From positions 81,938-145,937 of the forward strand of contig NZ_QZVS01000092.1 of the NCBI RefSeq assembly GCF_003602235.1: DNA of 64,000 nt, in the 5' to 3' direction. The notes under the pieces are model-generated. The model saw nothing but the letters and a program-made list of their open reading frames with translations. It made no database searches and was not told the DNA's origin. The position numbers were made by a program, and so were the translations under genes. Source of the DNA: Cryobacterium melibiosiphilum. Its GTDB lineage: Bacteria; Actinomycetota; Actinomycetes; Actinomycetales; Microbacteriaceae. This document shows positions 54,250 through 64,000 of this stretch, piece by piece; positions within the stretch are counted from its first letter, which is position 1; the number at the start of each line of letters is the position of its first letter.

Positions 54250-55754
54250 CCGGCCGGTCGACGGATTCCGGCGACGGTGCGCCCGTCACCGTGGGCGGCC
54301 CGGACGGCGTCGGTGGTGGCCCGCTGATGGTCAGCGGGGGCGGATCGACGAAGGTCGCCACGGGGGAACTTTTCGCCGAGAGCGCGGTGCTGCGCCGGGC
54401 CGTCACCGACGCCGACGATTGGCTGGTCCAGCTCGGAACCATCAGCCGGCTGCAGCCCGTCTCCTCGACCGGGTGGTCCTATCTGAACGGTGGGGCTGAG
54501 CTGACCGCGGCTTCCGCGGCGATCCGCGAGCTGCGGGACCGGGCCGCCGACCTCGCCGCAGCCCTCGATGTCGTGGCGGAAAACTATGGCGCCGCGGAGC
54601 GCGATGTGCAGCGCCTGTTCCGCTCGCTCGGCGCCGATGTCGGTTGGCTGATCGGCGTGACGTCGTACCTGTGGCTGCCGCTGCTCGCCGGTCCCGTGAT
54701 CGCCGCGAGCGCGATCAGCGGCCTGATCGCCTCCATGATCACCGGCAGGCCGGTGAGCGATCTGCCGGACGAGGCGGTCCAATGGATCGCGGACCATCCC
54801 GAGATCTACACCGACCCGGCCTTCGTCGAGCTGGTCGCGGTGGCGGTCGCCTCCGCCGATGACACGGTCGCAGGTCGGCTCGGCGTGCCGCACTGGCTGA
54901 CGCGGCTGATGGGTGACGACCAGCTCGCGCTCTTCGGGGCGTCGACCTCGGCGGCCGGGCTCTCGCTTCTGCTCGCGCCCGCCGGGGTCGGCCGCCGCAC
55001 CCCGATCGTCGTCACACCGGTCGGCGCACCGAAACCGGTACAGCCGCCACAGGACTATGAGGACGCCATCGGCCGTATTCCCCCGTCCGTTCCCGGAATC
55101 CCGCAGATCCGCATCGAGGAGTATCCAGGCCCCGACGGGCCGGCCTTCTTCGTCTACGTCGGTGGCACCGTCGATTGGAGCCTGATTCCGGGCGACGAGC
55201 CCTTCGATATGTCGTCGAATCTGCAGGGCGTCGGGCAGCTGGCACCCGGGTCTCGGGAAGCCGTCGAGAAGGCCATGAGAGACGCCGGCATTCGGCCCGG
55301 TGACAGCGTTCAGGCGTTCGGGCACTCGCAGGGCGGACTCCTCGTGGCCCAGATCGCCGCGTCGGAAAAATTCGGCATCGACGGGGTCACGACCTTCGGG
55401 GCGCCGAGCGGCCAGGTCCCGGTCTCGGTGTCGACACTGGCCTTTGAGAACACGGACGACGCGGTCGTGGCCACGGGGGGACGGTCTCAGCAACCGTCGC
55501 CTGACCGGCTGGTCGTCGGGCACCAGGCCTATCTCGACAAGGAGATTCCGAAGGGCGAGGGCATGCCTGCACACCAGATTCCGGCCTACACCGACACCGC
55601 GGGGCTGGCGGACGCGTCAGAGGACCCGCGTGTGCTGGCGAAGAAAGCGGCGACCTTCGATCTCGGTCTGGGGCCGGGCACAGCGGTGGACTGGAGGGCA
55701 GATCGGGTCGAACCCCGGCCTGCCGGCGGGGGCGGTGGTGGCGGCGGGAACTGA
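54246..55754 (+). CDS. Lipase-like alpha/beta hydrolase with helical N-terminal region
   Basis: The 502-residue protein has a Gly-rich start, a helical region (about 35-130) resembling an LXG/WXG-type targeting module, a hydrophobic pair (about 135-170), and a C-terminal alpha/beta-hydrolase with nucleophile elbow GHSQGG (Ser361) and likely acid/base residues in ENTDDAV and HQIPAY. It ends in a poly-Gly tail. No Sec signal is present. With the coupled small helical protein it looks like a secreted enzyme, perhaps an antibacterial or lipid-active effector. No immunity gene is obvious. Confidence 0.7.
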   Translation: MTGRSTDSGDGAPVTVGGPDGVGGGPLMVSGGGSTKVATGELFAESAVLRRAVTDADDWLVQLGTISRLQPVSSTGWSYLNGGAELTAASAAIRELRDRAADLAAALDVVAENYGAAERDVQRLFRSLGADVGWLIGVTSYLWLPLLAGPVIAASAISGLIASMITGRPVSDLPDEAVQWIADHPEIYTDPAFVELVAVAVASADDTVAGRLGVPHWLTRLMGDDQLALFGASTSAAGLSLLLAPAGVGRRTPIVVTPVGAPKPVQPPQDYEDAIGRIPPSVPGIPQIRIEEYPGPDGPAFFVYVGGTVDWSLIPGDEPFDMSSNLQGVGQLAPGSREAVEKAMRDAGIRPGDSVQAFGHSQGGLLVAQIAASEKFGIDGVTTFGAPSGQVPVSVSTLAFENTDDAVVATGGRSQQPSPDRLVVGHQAYLDKEIPKGEGMPAHQIPAYTDTAGLADASEDPRVLAKKAATFDLGLGPGTAVDWRADRVEPRPAGGGGGGGGN

Positions 55755-55769
55755 GGTTACGGTGGTGTT

Positions 55770-56156
55770 TCAGGTACGGGCGGGGCGCACGATCAGGCCG
55801 AGCAACCAGGCGATGATGCCGAGCACGAGGGCTCCCAGCACGCCGGTCCAGAAGCCGTCGACGACGAGGCCGAAGCCGAGAAAGTCGGAGACCCAGGCCA
55901 CGAGCAAGAGCAGCAGCCCGTTCACGATCAGGGAGAACAGGCCCAGCGTCAGCACGTAGAGCGGAAAAGCCACGATGCGCACGAAGGTGCCGATGAAGCT
56001 GTTCACGAACCCGAAGATCAGGGCGATGAGCAGGTAAGTGAGCACCTGGGCGCCGGTATCGGAGGCGTACGCGACGACGTCGACTCCGGAGACGATGAGG
56101 GCGGTGAGCCACAGGGCCACGGCATTGACGATCAGGGTGATCAGGAATCTGGCCAT
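55770..56156 (-). CDS. Four-helix membrane protein of the mycobacterial phage-holin-like family (PF04020-type)
   Basis: The 128-residue protein has four membrane helices and the pattern FGFVNSFIGTFVRIVAFPLYVLTLGLF, matching the 4-TM family often named phage holin. It is a housekeeping membrane protein of unknown role in many bacteria; no prophage genes surround it. It ends 16 bases from the convergent lipase gene. Confidence 0.8.
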   Translation of the reverse strand: MARFLITLIVNAVALWLTALIVSGVDVVAYASDTGAQVLTYLLIALIFGFVNSFIGTFVRIVAFPLYVLTLGLFSLIVNGLLLLLVAWVSDFLGFGLVVDGFWTGVLGALVLGIIAWLLGLIVRPART

Positions 56157-56264
56157 GTCTCAACTATGACACTGCAACCCGGGTGCGGCACGGTGCCAGC
56201 GCAGCGGAGTTCGACGCGGCAGCGCATACGGCAACGCGAATATGTCGCGGCGTAGAATCGCCGA

Positions 56265-57371
56265 GTGAGCCCTACAGACACGTCCGGAGTCCGCCTGCGC
56301 CCCGAAATCGTCGCACTGCCGGCGTATAAGCAGGGCAAAGCGGCCGACGCCGACGCCTTCAAGCTATCCAGCAACGAGAACCCCTTCGATCCGCTGCCCG
56401 GCGTCGTGGCGGCCGTGCAGGCCGAAACCGCCTTCAACCGCTACCCGGATGCCTCGGCGCGGGCCCTGCGCGAACGGCTGGCCGGCAAGTACGGTCGCCC
56501 CGTCGACGAGGTGCACGTGGGCTCCGGCTCCGTCGCCCTGCTGGCCCAGCTGATCCTGGCCGCCGCCGGACCGGGCGACGAGGTGCTGTACTCCTGGCGC
56601 TCGTTCGAGGCCTACCCGAGCCTCGTCACCGTCTCCGGCGCCACGAGCGTGCGCGTGCCGAACCGTGCCGATCACGGTCATGACCTGCCCGAAATGGCGG
56701 CGGCCCTCACCGACAGCACCCGAGTTGTGATTGTCTGCTCCCCCAACAACCCGACCGGCACCATCGTGACGGCGGAGGAATTCACCTCCTTCATGGCCGT
56801 CGTTCCGAGCGACCTGCTCGTGATCCTGGACGAGGCCTACGTCGAATTCGTGACGGACCCCGAAGCCGTGAACGGGCTCACCCTGCTCGACCTGTACCCC
56901 AACCTTGTCGTGCTGCGCACGTTCTCCAAGGCCTACGGCCTCGCCGGGCTCCGGGTCGGGTACGCACTCGGCGCCGCGGCGATTCTCGATGCCGCCCGGG
57001 CGACCGCGATCCCGCTGTCGGTGACCGGCCAGGCCAGCACCGCGGCCCTCGCGTCGCTCGACGCGGAGGTTGAGCTGCTCGCCCGCGTGCGGGTGCTCGC
57101 CCACCGCCGAGACGCCGCCTGGCGCGCGCTGACCGAACAGGGCTGGGCCATTCCCCGGCCGCAGGGCAACTTTCTGTGGCTGCCCACCGGCGCCGAGACC
57201 GCCGCGGTCGCCGAGACCCTCGCCGAGGCGGGCCTGGTGGTGCGCGCATTCGCGCCCGAGGGCATCCGTGTCTCCATCGGTGAGGACGAGGCCCTCTCAA
57301 CCCTCCTCATTATTTGCGCAGACATTGTGCAGGGTCTTCTCTCAACCCACGCCGCACGGCAGTTAGGTTAG
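56265..57371 (+). CDS. hisC: Histidinol-phosphate aminotransferase
   Basis: The 368-residue PLP enzyme has [33 protein letters not shown], the PLP lysine in [15 protein letters not shown] (near 225) and a C-terminal RVSIGE. It converts imidazole-acetol phosphate to histidinol phosphate; stand-alone copies may act on aromatic amino acids. TAGAAT six bases before the GTG suggests a leaderless mRNA. No other his genes are present. Confidence 0.88.
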   Translation: MSPTDTSGVRLRPEIVALPAYKQGKAADADAFKLSSNENPFDPLPGVVAAVQAETAFNRYPDASARALRERLAGKYGRPVDEVHVGSGSVALLAQLILAAAGPGDEVLYSWRSFEAYPSLVTVSGATSVRVPNRADHGHDLPEMAAALTDSTRVVIVCSPNNPTGTIVTAEEFTSFMAVVPSDLLVILDEAYVEFVTDPEAVNGLTLLDLYPNLVVLRTFSKAYGLAGLRVGYALGAAAILDAARATAIPLSVTGQASTAALASLDAEVELLARVRVLAHRRDAAWRALTEQGWAIPRPQGNFLWLPTGAETAAVAETLAEAGLVVRAFAPEGIRVSIGEDEALSTLLIICADIVQGLLSTHAARQLG

Positions 57372-57375
57372 GACG

Positions 57376-58578
57376 ATGCCAGCGACCCGAAACGAAGCAA
57401 TCGTGCCAGAGGTGGCGCCCCCGAGCCCGTCCGTGACGGCGACCCGCACCAGCGTCGCGCCGAGCGCCGACGGCCCCACCGTGCGCCTGCTGTCGCCGTC
57501 CGGCGCCTTCGCGCCGAGCGCCGCGGCAGAGGAATACCTGCCCTACCTGGATCGGTTGACCGAGGCGGACCACCGCCGGTTCTACCGCGACATGGTCGTC
57601 GTCCGCACCTTCGACATCGAGGCCGCGAACCTGCAGCGCCAGGGCCAGCTCGCCCTCTGGGTGCCCAGCCACGGGCAGGAGGCCGCGCAGGTCGGCTCGG
57701 CCTACGCCACCCGGCCCCAGGACCACGTCTTCCCGTCCTACCGCGAACACGTGGTCGGCATGATCCGCGGCCTCGACGTCGTCGATATTCTGCGGATGCT
57801 GCGCGGCGTCACCCTCGGCGGCTGGAAGCCCGAAGAGCACGGCAACTTCCACCTCTACACGCTCGTGCTGGCCGCGCAGACCCTGCACTCCACCGGCTAC
57901 GCCATGGGGATGACGCTCGACGGGTCGACCGGAACCGGCAACCCCGAGACCGACCAGGCCGTGATCGTCTACTACGGCGACGGCGCCAGCTCCCAGGGCG
58001 ACGCCAACGAGGCGCTCGTCTTCGCGTCCAGCTACCAGACCCCGCAGGTGTTCTTCATGCAGAACAACCACTGGGCCATCAGCGTGCCGGTGAGCCGCCA
58101 ATCGCGGTCACCGCTGTACCTGCGGGCGAGCGGCTTCGGCATGCCCGGCGTGCAGGTCGACGGCAACGACGTGCTCGCGAGCTTCGCGGTGACCGCCAAA
58201 GCGATGGACGATGCCCGCGCCGGCCACGGCCCCTCACTCATCGAGGCGCTCACCTACCGGGTCGGCGCCCACACCACGGCCGACGACCCCACCAAGTATC
58301 GCGACCCCGCTGAGCTGGCCTACTGGGTCGCCCGCGACCCGATCGAACGCTTCCGCGCCTACCTCAAGGGCCGCGGCGTCGAGCAGGAGTTCCTCGACTC
58401 CGTCGATGAAGAGGCGAAAGACTTCGCCTCCGACACCCGGCGCCGAGCCCTCGAGATCGTCGGCCCGGACACCTCGGTGATCTTCGACAACGTCTACGCC
58501 GAACCGCACCCGCTGGTCGCCGAACAAAAAGCCTGGCTGGGCCGCTACGAAGCATCCTTCGAAGGGGGTCAGAAATGA
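57376..58578 (+). CDS. 2-oxoacid dehydrogenase E1 component, alpha subunit (pyruvate or branched-chain)
   Basis: The 400-residue protein has the thiamine diphosphate motif GDGASSQGDANEALVFAS ending in NNHWAIS (about 197-236), and YREHVVGMIRG. Together with E1beta it decarboxylates a 2-oxoacid and acylates the E2 lipoyl arm. Actinobacteria make acetyl-CoA with an AceE-type E1, so this set may serve branched-chain oxoacids. It lies four bases after hisC and overlaps the beta-subunit gene. Confidence 0.9.
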   Translation: MPATRNEAIVPEVAPPSPSVTATRTSVAPSADGPTVRLLSPSGAFAPSAAAEEYLPYLDRLTEADHRRFYRDMVVVRTFDIEAANLQRQGQLALWVPSHGQEAAQVGSAYATRPQDHVFPSYREHVVGMIRGLDVVDILRMLRGVTLGGWKPEEHGNFHLYTLVLAAQTLHSTGYAMGMTLDGSTGTGNPETDQAVIVYYGDGASSQGDANEALVFASSYQTPQVFFMQNNHWAISVPVSRQSRSPLYLRASGFGMPGVQVDGNDVLASFAVTAKAMDDARAGHGPSLIEALTYRVGAHTTADDPTKYRDPAELAYWVARDPIERFRAYLKGRGVEQEFLDSVDEEAKDFASDTRRRALEIVGPDTSVIFDNVYAEPHPLVAEQKAWLGRYEASFEGGQK

Positions 58579-59618
58579 CACCGACCAGCACAACCGGAAC
58601 CTCGGCGGCCGGAACCTCGGCGGCCGACACCGCGGCATCCGCTGCGGCGAACCTGCCGATGACCAAGGCGCTGAACGCCGGCCTCCGCCAGGCCATGCTG
58701 AACGACCCCAAGGTGATTTTGATGGGCGAGGACATCGGCCCGCTCGGCGGCGTCTTTCGGGTGACCGAGGGCCTCATCAAAGAGTTCGGCGACAAGCGCG
58801 TGCTCGACACCCCGCTGGCCGAGTCCGGCATCATCGGCACCGCGATCGGGCTCGCCATGCGCGGATTCCGCCCGGTCTGCGAGATCCAGTTCGACGGCTT
58901 CGTCTTTCCCGGCTTCGACCAGATCACCAGCCAGCTCGCCCGCATGCGCAACCGCCACGAGGGCGGCCTGATCATGCCCGTCGTGATCCGCATCCCCTAC
59001 GGCGGACACATCGGCTCGATCGAGCACCACCAGGAAAGCCCGGAGGCATACTTCGCGCACACTCCGGGCCTGCGGGTGGTCAGTCCGTCGAACCCGCACG
59101 ACGCCTACTGGATGATGCAGCAGGCGATCGCCTCCAACGACCCGGTGATCTTCTTCGAGCCCAAAAGCCGCTACTGGCCCAAGGGCGAGGTCGTGTATGC
59201 CGAAAGCGGCATAGACCTGCATGCGAGCCGCGTGGTGCGCGTCGGCAGCGATGTGACCGTCGTCGGCCACGGTGCCATGGTCAGCGTGCTGCTGCAGGCG
59301 GCCGAGATCGCCGCGACCGAGGGCATCAGCCTCGAGGTCATCGACCTGCGCTCGATCTCCCCGATCGACTTCGGCCCGATCCTCGCGTCGGTGGAGAAGA
59401 CCGGTCGGCTCGTGGTCGCCCAGGAGGCCGCCGGCTTCGTGAGCGTCGGCTCCGAGATCGCGGCCACGGTCGCCGAGCGGGCCTACTACTCGCTGGAAGC
59501 CCCCGTGCTGCGGGTATCCGGCTTCGATACCCCGTTCCCACCGGCCGCGGTCGAAACCCATTTTCTGCCGAGCCCCGACCGGGTGCTCGAGGCCGTTGAC
59601 CGTGTCCTCGCCTACTAG
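58575..59618 (+). CDS. 2-oxoacid dehydrogenase E1 component, beta subunit
   Basis: The 347-residue protein has NAGLRQAMLNDPKVILMGED, GGVFRVTEGL, PLAESGIIGTAIG and EIQFDGFVFPGFDQI typical of E1beta, and a transketolase C-domain (VTVVGHGAMV, IDLRSISPID). An Ala/Thr-rich start of about 25 residues precedes the core. It starts within the alpha stop (ATGA). A pyrimidine-rich 54-base gap leads to E2. Confidence 0.92.
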   Translation: MTPTSTTGTSAAGTSAADTAASAAANLPMTKALNAGLRQAMLNDPKVILMGEDIGPLGGVFRVTEGLIKEFGDKRVLDTPLAESGIIGTAIGLAMRGFRPVCEIQFDGFVFPGFDQITSQLARMRNRHEGGLIMPVVIRIPYGGHIGSIEHHQESPEAYFAHTPGLRVVSPSNPHDAYWMMQQAIASNDPVIFFEPKSRYWPKGEVVYAESGIDLHASRVVRVGSDVTVVGHGAMVSVLLQAAEIAATEGISLEVIDLRSISPIDFGPILASVEKTGRLVVAQEAAGFVSVGSEIAATVAERAYYSLEAPVLRVSGFDTPFPPAAVETHFLPSPDRVLEAVDRVLAY

Positions 59619-59672
59619 CGCGTTCCTTTTCTCTCCCTATCTTTCTCTCCATATCTTCTAGGAAGGCACCCC

Positions 59673-61067
<1,395 letters not shown>

Positions 61068-61107
61068 CAGCGCCCGTCCGAAACCCCTCGAAGGTGCCTA
61101 GATGGTT

Positions 61108-61136
61108 TTGACAATCATTATCATCAGGGCTACTTT
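61108..61136 (+). promoter_or_regulatory. znuA promoter with overlapping Zur-like operator
   Basis: TTGACA (61108-61113), a 17-base spacer and TACTTT (61131-61136) form a near-ideal promoter six bases before the znuA ATG. The imperfect palindrome TGACAATCATTATCA (61109-61123), a Zur/Fur-type box, covers the -35 and spacer, so a zinc-loaded repressor would block polymerase. Confidence 0.75.
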
Positions 61137-61142
61137 GGGGGG

Positions 61143-62258
61143 ATGCACAAACGATATTTCGCTGCCCCCGCCCTTGTCGCTGCGGCCGCCCTGGCCCTGT
61201 CCGGTTGCGCGTCGACCCCCGCCAGTAGCAGCGCCGCGGACGGCGACCTGCGCGTCGTCGCGACGACGACCCAGATCGCCGACTTCACCCGCAGCGTGGT
61301 CGGCGACGCCGCCGGTGTGTCGATCACCCAGCTGGTGCAGCCCAACCAGAGCCTGCACAGCTATGATCCCTCGGCCGCCGACCTGACGGCCCTCGGCGCG
61401 GCCGACGTGCTCGTCATCAACGGTGTCGACCTTGAAGAATGGCTCGACGACGCCATCGACGCGTCCGGCTTCGACGGCGTGACGATCGACTCGGACGAGG
61501 GCATCGACATCATCGAGAGCGAGGTCGACGAACACGCCGAGGACCACGCCGACGAGACCGACGAGGAGCACGCGGCCGAAGAAGCCGCCGCTGCCGCCGA
61601 GGAGGCCGAGCATGCCGACGAGACCGAGGAAGAGCACGCCGCCGAAGACGACGGCGAGCACGCACACGACGGTGGCGACCCGCACATCTGGACCGACGTG
61701 AATAACGCCATGAAGATGGTCGGCACCATTGCGGGTGGTCTCGAAGAGGCCCTGAGCGCCGATTCCGCCGACACGGCGGCGGCCATCGAGGCCAACGCCA
61801 CGGCGTACAGCCAGCAGCTGTCCGAGCTCGACTCCTGGATTCGCACCAACGTCGACACCGTTCCCGCCGCCGAACGCCTGTTGGTCAGCAACCACGACGC
61901 CCTCGGGTACTACACCGCCGCCTACGGCATCACGTACGTCGGCGCCGTCATCCCGAGCTTCGACGACAATGCCGAGCCCAGTGCCGCCGCGATCGACGAA
62001 CTCGTCGCCGCGATCACCGCGACCGGCGTGCAGGCCGTCTTCTCCGAAGCCTCGCTGAACCCGAAGACCGCCGACACGATCGCCTCGGAGGCAAACGTCA
62101 CCGTCTACTCGGGTGACGACGCCCTCTACGTGGACTCGCTCGGCCCCGACGGCAGCGCCGGCGCGACCTACATCGCGGCGCAGCTGCACAACACGACAGC
62201 GATTCTCGAATCCTGGGGCGTCACACCGACGGATGTCCCCGCCGACCTCGAAAAATAG
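61143..62258 (+). CDS. znuA: Zinc/manganese ABC transporter substrate-binding lipoprotein ZnuA-type
   Basis: The 371-residue lipoprotein has lipobox LSGC (Cys22), the cluster A-I fold starting VVATTTQIADFTRSVVG, a first-lobe metal ligand in QSLHSYDPSAAD, an acidic His-rich loop (about 123-178, with repeated DETDEEHAAEE) and DPHIWTDVNNA. The His/Glu-rich loop is typical of zinc-binding members. It delivers zinc to ZnuBC. The upstream Zur-like box supports zinc control. Confidence 0.93.
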   Translation: MHKRYFAAPALVAAAALALSGCASTPASSSAADGDLRVVATTTQIADFTRSVVGDAAGVSITQLVQPNQSLHSYDPSAADLTALGAADVLVINGVDLEEWLDDAIDASGFDGVTIDSDEGIDIIESEVDEHAEDHADETDEEHAAEEAAAAAEEAEHADETEEEHAAEDDGEHAHDGGDPHIWTDVNNAMKMVGTIAGGLEEALSADSADTAAAIEANATAYSQQLSELDSWIRTNVDTVPAAERLLVSNHDALGYYTAAYGITYVGAVIPSFDDNAEPSAAAIDELVAAITATGVQAVFSEASLNPKTADTIASEANVTVYSGDDALYVDSLGPDGSAGATYIAAQLHNTTAILESWGVTPTDVPADLEK

Positions 62259-62272
62259 GCAATAGTTAACGA

Positions 62273-63094
62273 GTGAACGAGAATCCTTCTCAGCAGTCGA
62301 CGACTGCGCCGACTGCGACCAATACTGAGACCGCCCACGCCCCCGCACTGCGGGTGGCGGGGGCGTCGTTCGCGTACGGCGCCGTACCGGCCCTGGCCGA
62401 CATCAACTTCGAGGTCGCGGCGGGAGCGGCCGTCGCGATGATCGGACCCAACGGGTCGGGCAAGTCCACGCTGCTCAAGGGTGTGCTCGGGCTCATCGCC
62501 CGCACCGCGGGCACCGTCGAGGTGCTCGGGGTCTCACCGGCACCGGCCGGAACCGTCGGCTACGTGCCGCAGACCGACGAACTCGACCCGCAGTTTCCGA
62601 TCACCCTCGAGCAGGTCGTGATGATGGGGCGGTACCGGGCCCTGGGCTGGCTGCGGCTGCCCGGCAAGCGTGATCGGGCATCCGTCGCCCACGCCCTCGA
62701 GGCCGTGGGCCTCAGTCACCGTGCGAAGACCCGGTTCGGCGAGCTGTCGGGAGGCCAGCAGCAGCGCGGCCTGCTGGCCCGGGCCATCGCGTCGAGCCCG
62801 CGCCTGCTGCTGTTGGACGAACCATTCAACGGGCTCGACCAGCAGAACCGCGACGCGCTCATTGAGACCGTGAAGCGCCTCAAGCGCGACGGTGTCGCGG
62901 TGCTCGTCTCCACCCACGACATCGAACTCGCCCGCGCCGTCTGCGATTCGGTGTTGCTGCTCAACGGCGAACAGGTCGCGTTCGGCCCGCTCGAACAGGT
63001 GCTCACCCTCGACAACGTGCAGCGCGCGTTCCACAACGTGGGCATCGAAATGGACGAGCACACCGTTGTGGTGCCCGGCCACGGCGGCCACTAG
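62273..63094 (+). CDS. znuC: Zinc ABC transporter ATP-binding protein ZnuC-type
   Basis: The 273-residue ATPase has Walker [10 protein letters not shown] (58-66), the signature LSGGQQQR and Walker [13 protein letters not shown], with a switch His in STHDIELA. It powers ZnuB. It begins 14 bases after znuA at a GTG with a weak ribosome site, and ends ten bases before znuB. Confidence 0.94.
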   Translation: MNENPSQQSTTAPTATNTETAHAPALRVAGASFAYGAVPALADINFEVAAGAAVAMIGPNGSGKSTLLKGVLGLIARTAGTVEVLGVSPAPAGTVGYVPQTDELDPQFPITLEQVVMMGRYRALGWLRLPGKRDRASVAHALEAVGLSHRAKTRFGELSGGQQQRGLLARAIASSPRLLLLDEPFNGLDQQNRDALIETVKRLKRDGVAVLVSTHDIELARAVCDSVLLLNGEQVAFGPLEQVLTLDNVQRAFHNVGIEMDEHTVVVPGHGGH

Positions 63095-63104
63095 GCCCGT
63101 CATC

Positions 63105-64000
63105 ATGGATCTCAGCCCCCTCATCGACGCCTTCGCGCTGCCCTTCATGTCCCGGGCGCTCGTGGTGCTCGTCGTGCTCAGCCTCGTCGCCGGCCTCGTC
63201 GGCGTGCTCGTCAACCTGCGCGGCCTCGAATTCATCAGCGACGGCCTCACCCACGCCGTCTTTCCCGGCATCGCCATCGGTTTCGTCTGGGGCGGCCGGG
63301 ACGGCCTGTTCCTCGGCGCCATGATCGCGGCGCTCCTCGCGGCCGTGGTGCTCACCCTGATCGTGCGCAGGGCCGTGACGACGGATGCCGCCATCGCCAT
63401 CGTCTTCACGGCCATGTTCAGCGTGGGCGTGATCGTGGTTTCACGGGAAACGAACTACGTCGGACAGTTGGAGCAGCTGCTCTTCGGCCGGTTGTTGACC
63501 GTCAGCCCGACCGAGGTCGTGCAGACGATCGTCATCTGCGGGGTCGCCCTGCTGCTCGTCGGGCTGACGCTCAAGGAGCAGGTGTTTCGGGCCTTTGATC
63601 GGTCATACAGCGCCGCCGCCGGCTTTCGCCCGCTCATGCTCGACATCGTGCTGAACGTCGCGATCGCCCTGGTGGTCGTCGCGGCGAGCAATGCCGTGGG
63701 CAACCTGCTCGTGCTCGCCGTGCTGATCGTGCCCGGTGCGTTCGCCCGGCTGGTGACCCAGCGGGTGTGGTGGCTGTTTCCGCTCGCCGCCGGTTTTGCC
63801 GGGCTCGCGGCCTGGTTCGGGCTCGCGCTGGGGTACGAGGCATCCGTCAACAACGGCATCGACCTGCCGAGCGGAGCGACCGTGGTGCTCGTGCTGGTTG
63901 CCGGCTATGCGATTGCGCTGGTCGTGCGCCTTGCACTCGACCGGGTACGCGGGGGTAATCGCACCGTGTCTCGAGAGGCTGGACAACCGGCTCCTGGCGC
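63105..64000 (+). CDS. znuB: Zinc ABC transporter permease ZnuB-type (3' end outside window)
   Basis: About 298 residues are visible, with eight or so membrane helices and the family's [34 protein letters not shown] and [20 protein letters not shown]. The visible part covers the normal length of a family 9 permease, and the polar tail at the edge suggests the stop is near. It completes znuABC. Confidence 0.92.
   Translation, partial: MDLSPLIDAFALPFMSRALVVLVVLSLVAGLVGVLVNLRGLEFISDGLTHAVFPGIAIGFVWGGRDGLFLGAMIAALLAAVVLTLIVRRAVTTDAAIAIVFTAMFSVGVIVVSRETNYVGQLEQLLFGRLLTVSPTEVVQTIVICGVALLLVGLTLKEQVFRAFDRSYSAAAGFRPLMLDIVLNVAIALVVVAASNAVGNLLVLAVLIVPGAFARLVTQRVWWLFPLAAGFAGLAAWFGLALGYEASVNNGIDLPSGATVVLVLVAGYAIALVVRLALDRVRGGNRTVSREAGQPAPG

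Noticed and set aside
55770..56156. Prophage remnant suggested by the holin-like protein
   Set aside because: This four-helix family is a common chromosomal membrane protein and no other phage genes are nearby.
63437..63452. parS-like GGTTTCACGGGAAACG inside znuB
   Set aside because: Matches only 13 of 16 bases, breaks the central palindrome and is explained by codons of a conserved membrane protein.

Overview
The window is high-GC actinobacterial chromosome around the replication origin, almost certainly from a member of the Microbacteriaceae (genus not resolvable by eye). The gene order is the conserved actinobacterial origin block: tRNA-Leu, fhaA-fhaB-pstP-rodA-pbpA-pknA-pknB, pabA, small membrane protein, sortase, crgA, rhomboid, ppiA, tRNA-Ala/tRNA-Ile, DUF3566, gyrA, gyrB, DUF721, recF, dnaN, dnaA, rpmH, rnpA, yidD, yidC, jag, rsmG, parA, parB, then trxA-trxB, murJ, DUF6049 and pcnA. 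No rRNA, CRISPR array, insertion sequence or prophage is visible.

Layout. 0-3 kb: a LolA-like secreted protein cut by the window edge, an EI24/CysZ-like membrane protein, a J-domain protein and a membrane partner, a 14-bp tandem repeat and tRNA-Leu. 3.3-12.3 kb: one operon for Ser/Thr phospho-signalling of cell wall growth (two FHA proteins, PP2C phosphatase, SEDS glycosyltransferase, class B PBP, two kinases). 12.4-17.1 kb: pabA, class E sortase, CrgA, rhomboid, cyclophilin, two tRNAs. 17.2-27.0 kb: gyrase, RecF, DnaN and DnaA, with a candidate oriC between dnaA and dnaN. 27.4-32.6 kb: rpmH to parB on the other strand. 32.6-33.7 kb: an array of parS sites alternating with REP-like palindromes and enclosing a small GIY-YIG gene. 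33.7-43.2 kb: D-Ala-D-Ala ligase-like protein, aminotransferase, thioredoxin system behind a SigR/SigH-type promoter, MurJ, DUF6049 and the CCA-adding enzyme. 43.5-47.4 kb: rpsF-ssb-rpsR-rplI, an AT-rich cluster of DnaA boxes, then dnaB. 47.5-51.7 kb: a copper-linked operon (membrane protein, CopC, PCu(A)C, Dyp peroxidase) and two small membrane proteins. 51.8-57.4 kb: purB with a low-molecular-weight phosphatase, a small helical protein coupled to a lipase-like protein, a holin-like membrane protein and hisC. 57.4-61.1 kb: a 2-oxoacid dehydrogenase E1alpha-E1beta-E2 operon. 61.1-64 kb: a ZnuABC zinc importer behind a Zur-like operator; znuB runs off the edge.

The best leads are non-genic: (i) parS sites at an exact 106-bp period alternating with inverted repeats, next to a GIY-YIG nuclease gene whose stop codon lies in one repeat; (ii) a fragment of the same repeat inside recF, in frame; (iii) seven DnaA-box-like sites around a 27% GC stretch upstream of dnaB, about 20 kb from dnaA; (iv) over-use of GCATCC/GGATGC, so that Ala-Ser is repeatedly written with the otherwise avoided codon GCA. 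All functions are assigned by reading motifs and gene order; no database search was run.
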